From NCBI GenBank assembly GCA_938030915.1, contig CALHIO010000029.1, forward strand, positions 1-10,698: DNA of 10,698 nucleotides, read 5' to 3'. The notes under the pieces were generated by a model. That model was not told the origin of the DNA. It saw only the letters and a list, made by a program, of their open reading frames with translations, and did not search any database. The position numbers and the translations under genes were made by a program. Positions 6,286 through 10,698 of the stretch are shown here, piece by piece. Every line of letters begins with the position of its first letter. Position 1 is the stretch's first letter. The DNA is from an uncultured Gemmatimonadota bacterium (lineage in GTDB: Bacteria > Gemmatimonadota > Gemmatimonadetes > Longimicrobiales > Gaopeijiaceae).

Positions 6286-7383
6286 GTGACCACACATACA
6301 GACGCACCCAAGGGGTATGCTCCAGCCGGGAAGAACACCGGCGTCGTGAAGCCCAAGGGCACATCCAAGATCCGGGCCCATGAAGGCCTCGAGACCATCG
6401 ACATCCGGTCCCGGAAGCCTTCGTGGCTGAAGGTTCGCTCGCCCGGAGGCCCGAACTACCTCCGCCTCAAGAAGATGATGAGGTCCGAGGGACTCCACAC
6501 CGTGTGCGAGGAAGCGGGGTGCCCGAACATCGGCGAATGCTGGGAGGCTGGCACCGCGACGTTCATGATCCTCGGCGACGTGTGCACGCGGGCGTGCAAG
6601 TACTGCGGCGTCGCTCACGGAATGCCGACCGGTCTCGACGAGGATGAACCGAGGCGAGTCGCTCAGACCGTCAAGGAGATGGCGCTCGAGCACGTCGTGA
6701 TCACGAGCGTGAACCGGGACGAACTCGCCGACGGTGGTGCCGCGATCTATGCCGACACGATCCGCCGCATTCATGCAGATGTGCCGGGGTGTTCCGTTGA
6801 GGTTCTCATCCCCGACTTCAAGGGGGACGAGGACGCGCTCAAACTCGTGGTCGATGCCAAGCCTTCGATCCTGGGCCACAACCTCGAAACGGTGGACCGC
6901 CTGCACCCGGACGTGCGACCCGGTGGCCGCTACTGGCGCTCGATTTCCTTTCTCGGGGCGGTGAAACGCCTCGATCCTGCGATGTTGACTAAGACGGGCA
7001 TCATCCTCGGAATGGGAGAGGAAGAGCACGAGATTCGCCAGGCGATGATCGACCTGCGCGAGGCCGCGGTCGACATTTTGACGTTGGGGCAGTATCTACG
7101 GCCCTCACCCATGCACATCCCGGTCGCCCGCTGGGTCACGCCCGACGAGTTCGCGACGTGGAAGCGGGTCGGGGAGCAGGAGTACGGATTCAAGCACGTC
7201 GAGTCGGGGCCTCTGGTCCGCTCGAGCTACCATGCGAAGGAACAGGCTCGAGAGGTGGAAGCCGGGGGTCCAGGTTCGATTCAGACAGTGATGGAGGCGG
7301 ACATTCCCGCCCCTGCCGAGGTCCGGCTGGACCTCGTTCAGCTCGAGCTCGGCCGCACTGGTCGATCGACGAACGGAGCCTGA
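6286..7383 (+). CDS. lipA: Lipoyl synthase LipA
   Basis: This radical-SAM enzyme inserts two sulfur atoms into octanoyl-lysine on E2 and GcvH proteins, making the lipoyl cofactor. Both iron-sulfur sites are visible in the 365-residue protein. The auxiliary cluster ligands are Cys74, Cys79 and Cys85 (CEEAGCPNIGEC) and the radical-SAM ligands are Cys100, Cys104 and Cys107 (CTRACKYC). The C-terminal R-S-S-Y (312-315) supplies the Ser ligand of the auxiliary cluster. Other family blocks are ITSVNRDEL, HNLETVDRLHPDVRP and LGQYLRPS. The N-terminal ~45 residues and a tail of about 45 residues after RSSYHA extend past the compact core of the family. The start is a GTG at 6286 with only a weak upstream purine run. 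It is first in the operon with pdhA-pdhB-pdhC, whose E2 is its substrate, and it ends one base before pdhA. Confidence 0.97.
   Translation: MTTHTDAPKGYAPAGKNTGVVKPKGTSKIRAHEGLETIDIRSRKPSWLKVRSPGGPNYLRLKKMMRSEGLHTVCEEAGCPNIGECWEAGTATFMILGDVCTRACKYCGVAHGMPTGLDEDEPRRVAQTVKEMALEHVVITSVNRDELADGGAAIYADTIRRIHADVPGCSVEVLIPDFKGDEDALKLVVDAKPSILGHNLETVDRLHPDVRPGGRYWRSISFLGAVKRLDPAMLTKTGIILGMGEEEHEIRQAMIDLREAAVDILTLGQYLRPSPMHIPVARWVTPDEFATWKRVGEQEYGFKHVESGPLVRSSYHAKEQAREVEAGGPGSIQTVMEADIPAPAEVRLDLVQLELGRTGRSTNGA
7375..7378 (+). promoter_or_regulatory. Ribosome binding site for pdhA (GTG start)
   Basis: GGAG inside the end of lipA lies 6 bases before the GTG at 7385. It supports GTG in the E1-alpha frame. 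The ATG at 7383 belongs to another frame that reads a run of Arg/Lys codons and soon stops. Confidence 0.55.
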
Positions 7384-7384
7384 T

Positions 7385-8479
7385 GTGGCCGAAACGAAGA
7401 CGAAGACGAAGGCCAAAGAAAAATCTGCGAAGAAGAACGATCCGCTCGGTCAGCACGGTATCAGTGGAGAGCTCGCACTCGACCTGATGCGCGACATGCT
7501 CCTCTACCGGCGCTTCGAAGAGAAGGCCGAGGAGGCGTACGCCATCGGCAAGATCGGAGGCTTCTGCCACCTGCACATCGGACAGGAGGCGGCTGCGGCG
7601 GGAAGTATCAAGCCGCTCCGGCGCGATGACTATGTGATGAGTGCCTACCGGGAGCACACGCAGGCGCTCGCGAAGGGCGTCCACCCGAACGCGGTGATGG
7701 CGGAGCTGTACGGCCGGAAGGACGGAGCGTCCGGTGGAAAAGGTGGTTCGATGCACATCTTCGACGCCGAGTGCCGGTTCATGGGCGGGCACGGCATCGT
7801 GGGCGGCCAGGTGCCGCTGGCCACCGGGATCGGATGGAAGATCAAGTACAAGGGTGAAGACACGGTCTCGCTCGTCTTCATGGGTGACGCAGCTGTGAAC
7901 CAGGGTGGCTTCCATGAGGCCCTCAACATGGCCGCCGTCTGGCAGCTGCCCTGCATCTTCGTCGTGGAGAACAACGAGTACGGGATGGGTACCGCCTTCA
8001 GCCGGGTGTCCAGGACGGACATGGCGACCAAGTCGACGCCGCATGGGATCCCGGCACACTCCGTGGACGGTCAGGACGTGCTCGCCACGTACGCCTTTTT
8101 CCGCGACCTCGCGGACAAGGTGCGTCAGGGTGCGGGCCCGCAGTTCGTGGATCTGCAGACCTATCGTTTCCGCGGGCATTCGATGTCGGATCCGGTGTCG
8201 GGCACCTACCGCTCTGTCGAAGAGGTCGAGCAGGCGAAGCACGAGAGGGATCCCATCGCGATCCTGCGAGACGTCCTGATGAAGGCTGGCTTGCTCGACC
8301 AGGCGACGCTCGAGGACATGGATGCCGAGGCTCGCGAGCTCTCGGCGGAAGCCGCGGACTTCGCGGATGCGTCTCCGCTGCCGGGTCCCGAGGCCCTGTA
8401 CACGAATGTCTGGGCCGAGATCAATCCCAATGGTCGGCTCTTCTTCGACGGGCGCCCCGAATCGGAGGAGGCCAGCTGA
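7385..8479 (+). CDS. pdhA: Pyruvate dehydrogenase E1 component, alpha subunit
   Basis: With the beta subunit this protein decarboxylates pyruvate on thiamine diphosphate and reductively acetylates the lipoyl group of E2. The 364-residue length is usual for the alpha subunit of the heterotetrameric (alpha2-beta2) E1. A Lys/Thr-rich N-terminal tail (residues 2-18) precedes the enzyme fold. GKGGSMHIF and FMGGHGIVGGQVPLATG match PDH E1 alpha. The thiamine diphosphate/Mg motif runs from Gly167-Asp168 (MGDAAVNQGGFHEALNMA) to Asn196-Asn197 (VVENNEYGMGTAFSR). RFRGHSMSDP near residue 261 is the conserved regulatory/active-site loop. These favour pyruvate over branched-chain 2-oxo acids, though acetoin or branched-chain dehydrogenase relatives cannot be fully excluded. 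It begins one base after lipA and its stop overlaps the pdhB start. Confidence 0.95.
   Translation: MAETKTKTKAKEKSAKKNDPLGQHGISGELALDLMRDMLLYRRFEEKAEEAYAIGKIGGFCHLHIGQEAAAAGSIKPLRRDDYVMSAYREHTQALAKGVHPNAVMAELYGRKDGASGGKGGSMHIFDAECRFMGGHGIVGGQVPLATGIGWKIKYKGEDTVSLVFMGDAAVNQGGFHEALNMAAVWQLPCIFVVENNEYGMGTAFSRVSRTDMATKSTPHGIPAHSVDGQDVLATYAFFRDLADKVRQGAGPQFVDLQTYRFRGHSMSDPVSGTYRSVEEVEQAKHERDPIAILRDVLMKAGLLDQATLEDMDAEARELSAEAADFADASPLPGPEALYTNVWAEINPNGRLFFDGRPESEEAS
8464..8471 (+). promoter_or_regulatory. Strong ribosome binding site for pdhB
   Basis: GGAGGAGG within the last codons of pdhA lies 7 bases before the pdhB ATG. It is the strongest Shine-Dalgarno in the window and, with the TGATG overlap, should keep alpha and beta subunit production matched. 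Confidence 0.65.
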
Positions 8480-9459
8480 TGGCTGTCATGACTTATCGGG
8501 AGGCCCTCAACGAGGCGCTTCGCGAGGAGATGGCGCGGGATCCCGATGTCTTCCTCATGGGTGAGGAAGTCGCCGAATACGACGGTGCGTACAAGGTGTC
8601 CAAGGGGCTACTCGCAGAGTTCGGTGAACAGCGTGTGGTCGACTCACCGATCTCGGAGCTTGGCTTCACGGGCCTCGGCGTGGGCGCGGCCATGGCAGGT
8701 CTGCGTCCGGTCATCGAGTTCATGACCTTCAACTTCGCCTTCCTGGCGATCGACCAGGTCATCAACTCCGCCGCGAAGATGTATTACATGTCGGAAGGCC
8801 AGTTTCCGATGCCCATTGTCTTCCGCGGCCCGACCGGTGCTGCCCTGCAGCTGTCGGCTCAGCACTCTCAGGCCTGTGAGACCTACTACTCGCACGCTCC
8901 GGGGTGCAAAGTGGTGACGCCGGGCACGCCCGCCGACGCCAAGGGCCTCCTCAAGGCCGCAATTCGGGACAATGACCCGGTCGCCTTCATGGAGGGAGAG
9001 CTCCTCTACAACTTCAAGGGCGAGGTCCCGGACGACGACGACTTCGTCATCCCGCTCGGGGTTGCCGATCTGAAGCACGAAGGTGGTGACGTCTCGATCA
9101 TCACCCACGGGAAGATGATCCACGTGGCGTTGCAGGCGGCACAGAAGTTGGAAAAAGAAGGCATCCACGCTGATGTCCTCGACCTTCGCACCATCCGGCC
9201 GCTCGACATGGATGCGATCCTCGAAACCGTGCAGAAGACCAACCGGGCCGTCTACCTCGAAGAGGGTTGGCCGTATGCCGGAACGGGCGCGCAGATCGTC
9301 TCGATGATTCAGGAAGAGGCGTTCGATCATCTCGACGCGCCGATCATCCGGGTGACGCAGGCCGATGTCCCGATGCCCTACGCCAAGAACCTCGAGATGC
9401 TCGCCAAACCCTCGGCGAACCATGTGATCGAGGCCGTGAACCGAGTCCTGTACCGATAG
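8479..9459 (+). CDS. pdhB: Pyruvate dehydrogenase E1 component, beta subunit
   Basis: This 326-residue protein is the partner of E1 alpha; the active sites form at the alpha/beta interface. The thiamine-activating Glu is Glu60 in DSPISELGFTG. FMTFNFAFLAIDQVIN (81-96) and the active-site His129 in SAQHSQ are typical of E1 beta. The C-terminal transketolase domain carries DLRTIRPLD and a late EEGWPYAGTGAQI, as in PDH rather than in 2-oxoisovalerate enzymes. The length is normal and nothing is missing. The start is the ATG overlapping the pdhA stop, with GGAGGAGG 7 bases upstream. The E2 gene follows after 2 bases. Confidence 0.96.
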   Translation: MAVMTYREALNEALREEMARDPDVFLMGEEVAEYDGAYKVSKGLLAEFGEQRVVDSPISELGFTGLGVGAAMAGLRPVIEFMTFNFAFLAIDQVINSAAKMYYMSEGQFPMPIVFRGPTGAALQLSAQHSQACETYYSHAPGCKVVTPGTPADAKGLLKAAIRDNDPVAFMEGELLYNFKGEVPDDDDFVIPLGVADLKHEGGDVSIITHGKMIHVALQAAQKLEKEGIHADVLDLRTIRPLDMDAILETVQKTNRAVYLEEGWPYAGTGAQIVSMIQEEAFDHLDAPIIRVTQADVPMPYAKNLEMLAKPSANHVIEAVNRVLYR

Positions 9460-9461
9460 CG

Positions 9462-10698
9462 ATGGCTACTAAAGTCCATATGGAAGCACTCTCCCCCACG
9501 ATGGAGGAGGGTCAGCTCGTTCAGTGGCTGAAGGCCGAAGGCGATGCGATCGCCAGCGGCGATGTCCTGGCCGAGATCGAAACCGACAAGGCGACGATGG
9601 AACTGGTCGCCCGCGGTGACGGAATTCTGCGCAAGATCTTCCTCGACGCCGGCGGAACCGCCGCGGTCGGTGCCGTGATCGGCGTGATCGCGTCGGAAGA
9701 CGAAGACATCTCGGGGATCGACGGAGTATCCGGTGGGGGTGCGGCTGCGCCGCCGGTCGCGGAGACGCCGGCCCCCGCGGCGGAGGTGGCCGCACCTGCG
9801 CCACCCGCACCCACCCCTGTCGCCGCCGCACCTGCGCCTGTCGCCGCCGTGCCGGCACCTGTCCCGGACGGCGGGCGGGTCAAGGCTTCGCCACTCGCCC
9901 GACGACTGGCGGACGAGATGGGAGTCGATCTCTCACGGGTTGCCGGTTCCGGACCGGGCGGGCGCGTCGTGAAGCGCGACGTCGAGGCGGCTAAGGCCGC
10001 CGGTGTGGCTGCGCCTGCACCGTCCGCCCCCGCGTGGACACCCGACGAGGCCGAGTACGAGGACATCCAGACCTCGCAGATGCGAAAGACCATAGCGAAG
10101 CGTCTGGTCACCTCAATCGGTCCGGTTCCGACCTTCTACCTCACGGTCGATGTCGATATGAGCCGGGTGATGGAGGCCCGAAGGAGCATCAACGCCCTGC
10201 TCGAGAGGGACGGGATCAAGGTCTCGATCAACGACATCGTCCTGAAGGCAGTGGCTGGCGCCCTGAAGGCGCACCCCAACTGCAATGCGCAGTGGCACGA
10301 CGGCTTCATTCGTCGCTTCAACGCGGTTCACATCGGTGTGGCCGTGGCGGTCGAGGATGGACTCATCACCCCGGTCGTAAAGCACGCGCACCTGAAGGGC
10401 ATCGCGCAGATCGGAGCCGAGGTGAAAGAGCTCGCGGGCCGTGCCCGAGAGAAGAAGCTCCTGCCCGATGAGTATACCGGTGCCACGTTCTCGGTTTCGA
10501 ACCTCGGGATGTTCGGAATCCATGAGTTCACGGCCATCATCAATCCGCCCGAGGCAGGGATTCTCGCGGTGGGTGGAATCGAAGAGACCCCGGTCGTGGT
10601 GGATGGCGAGGTGGTGGTTCGGCCGCGAATGCGGATCACCATGAGCTGCGACCACCGCGTCATCGATGGCGCTCAGGGGTCCCGGTTCCTGCAGACGC
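9462..10698 (+). CDS. pdhC: Dihydrolipoamide acetyltransferase, E2 of pyruvate dehydrogenase (3' end outside the window)
   Basis: E2 is the core of the complex: it carries the acetyl group on lipoyl-lysine and transfers it to CoA. The frame is open from the ATG at 9462 to the right edge (412 complete codons), so the gene is cut by the window and not broken. The domains in order are one lipoyl domain (about 1-78, lipoylated Lys43 in ETDKATME), an Ala/Pro-rich flexible linker (about 92-136), a peripheral-subunit-binding domain (about 141-175, ASPLARRLADEMGVDL to GSGPGGRVVKRDV), a second Pro/Ala linker, and the catalytic domain from about 201 (TSQMRKTIAKRL). The active site is visible at the end, with His398 and Asp402 in CDHRVIDG. 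FSVSNLGMFG is the other family block. Only a few dozen residues should be missing. The start is 2 bases after pdhB, with no clear Shine-Dalgarno, so translation is probably coupled. The E3 gene (lpd) would be expected nearby but is not visible. Confidence 0.96.
   Translation, partial: MATKVHMEALSPTMEEGQLVQWLKAEGDAIASGDVLAEIETDKATMELVARGDGILRKIFLDAGGTAAVGAVIGVIASEDEDISGIDGVSGGGAAAPPVAETPAPAAEVAAPAPPAPTPVAAAPAPVAAVPAPVPDGGRVKASPLARRLADEMGVDLSRVAGSGPGGRVVKRDVEAAKAAGVAAPAPSAPAWTPDEAEYEDIQTSQMRKTIAKRLVTSIGPVPTFYLTVDVDMSRVMEARRSINALLERDGIKVSINDIVLKAVAGALKAHPNCNAQWHDGFIRRFNAVHIGVAVAVEDGLITPVVKHAHLKGIAQIGAEVKELAGRAREKKLLPDEYTGATFSVSNLGMFGIHEFTAIINPPEAGILAVGGIEETPVVVDGEVVVRPRMRITMSCDHRVIDGAQGSRFLQT
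9816..9848 (+). repeat. Direct repeat in the E2 interdomain linker
   Basis: The 12-base unit CCTGTCGCCGCC occurs at 9816-9827 and again at 9837-9848, a 21-base period that encodes P-V-A-A twice. It lies in an Ala/Pro-rich stretch typical of swinging-arm linkers in E2 proteins. In-frame repeats like this could expand or contract by slippage without breaking the gene. Confidence 0.6.

Noticed and set aside
5929..7029. Long open frame on the - strand (366 codons) across the LOG-lipA gap
   Set aside because: It runs antisense through the end of the LOG gene, a terminator-like region and the iron-sulfur motifs of lipA, and shows no family motif.
7190..8242. Long open frame on the - strand (350 codons) over the lipA end and pdhA
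   Set aside because: It is antisense to the well-supported E1 alpha thiamine diphosphate region and has no recognisable domain.
8644..9423. Open frame on the - strand (259 codons) inside pdhB
   Set aside because: It is a shadow of E1 beta, composition-driven, with no conserved motif.
9729..9877. Possible CRISPR-like or tandem repeat array
   Set aside because: The repeats are Ala/Pro codons in an E2 interdomain linker, in frame and irregular, with no spacers.
9469..10655. Several - strand and alternative + strand open frames at the right end
   Set aside because: All fall inside the E2 gene, whose frame from 9462 to the edge holds a lipoyl domain, a subunit-binding domain and the DHRxxDG active site. 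The others are Arg/Pro/Ala-rich shadows of its repetitive linker.

Overview
The window is 10.7 kb of GC-rich bacterial chromosome with dense coding, and every recognisable gene is on the + strand. Codon choice looks even throughout. I see no mobile element, tRNA, rRNA, CRISPR array or phage gene. The gene content points to an aerobic, Gram-negative-type bacterium. Candidates are Gemmatimonadota or a related marine or soil lineage, because of the large secreted M14 peptidase with a signal peptide ending in A-A-Q-S, the FixL/FixJ-like signalling pair and the alpha/beta-type pyruvate dehydrogenase. That placement is inferred from protein style and not from any marker gene.

Layout. (1) 2-1057: the 3' end of a sensor histidine kinase, then a single-domain response regulator, probably a two-component pair. 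(2) 1179-6163: four closely packed genes. They encode a secreted zinc carboxypeptidase-like protein with a C-terminal amidotransferase-like domain, a zinc-ribbon/transmembrane/TPR-like protein of unknown function, an extended-SDR NAD(P)-dependent epimerase/dehydratase, and a LOG-family (TIGR00730) nucleotide-processing protein. Two of the three junctions are TGATG stop/start overlaps and the third is a 16-base gap, so this is very probably one transcript. (3) 6164-6285: a 122-base gap with a GC-rich hairpin region and T7 tract (probable terminator) and probably the promoter of the next operon. (4) 6286-10698: lipA, pdhA, pdhB and the start of pdhC (E2), packed with 1-base gaps or overlaps. The E2 gene runs off the right edge of the window.

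How the genes work together. The right-hand operon is one pathway unit. E1 alpha and E1 beta decarboxylate pyruvate on thiamine diphosphate and pass the acetyl group to the lipoyl-lysine of E2, and LipA inserts the sulfurs that make that lipoyl group. The E3 gene (lpd) and lipB are not in the window. The left four-gene cluster shows no obvious single pathway, and its conserved-looking packing is the least explained part of the window. I found no convincing new defence, mobile or RNA-based system. The points most worth a second look are the uncharacterised zinc-ribbon protein, the M14/amidotransferase-like fusion with its TTG start, and a Gly-to-Asp change in the signature motif of the LOG protein.
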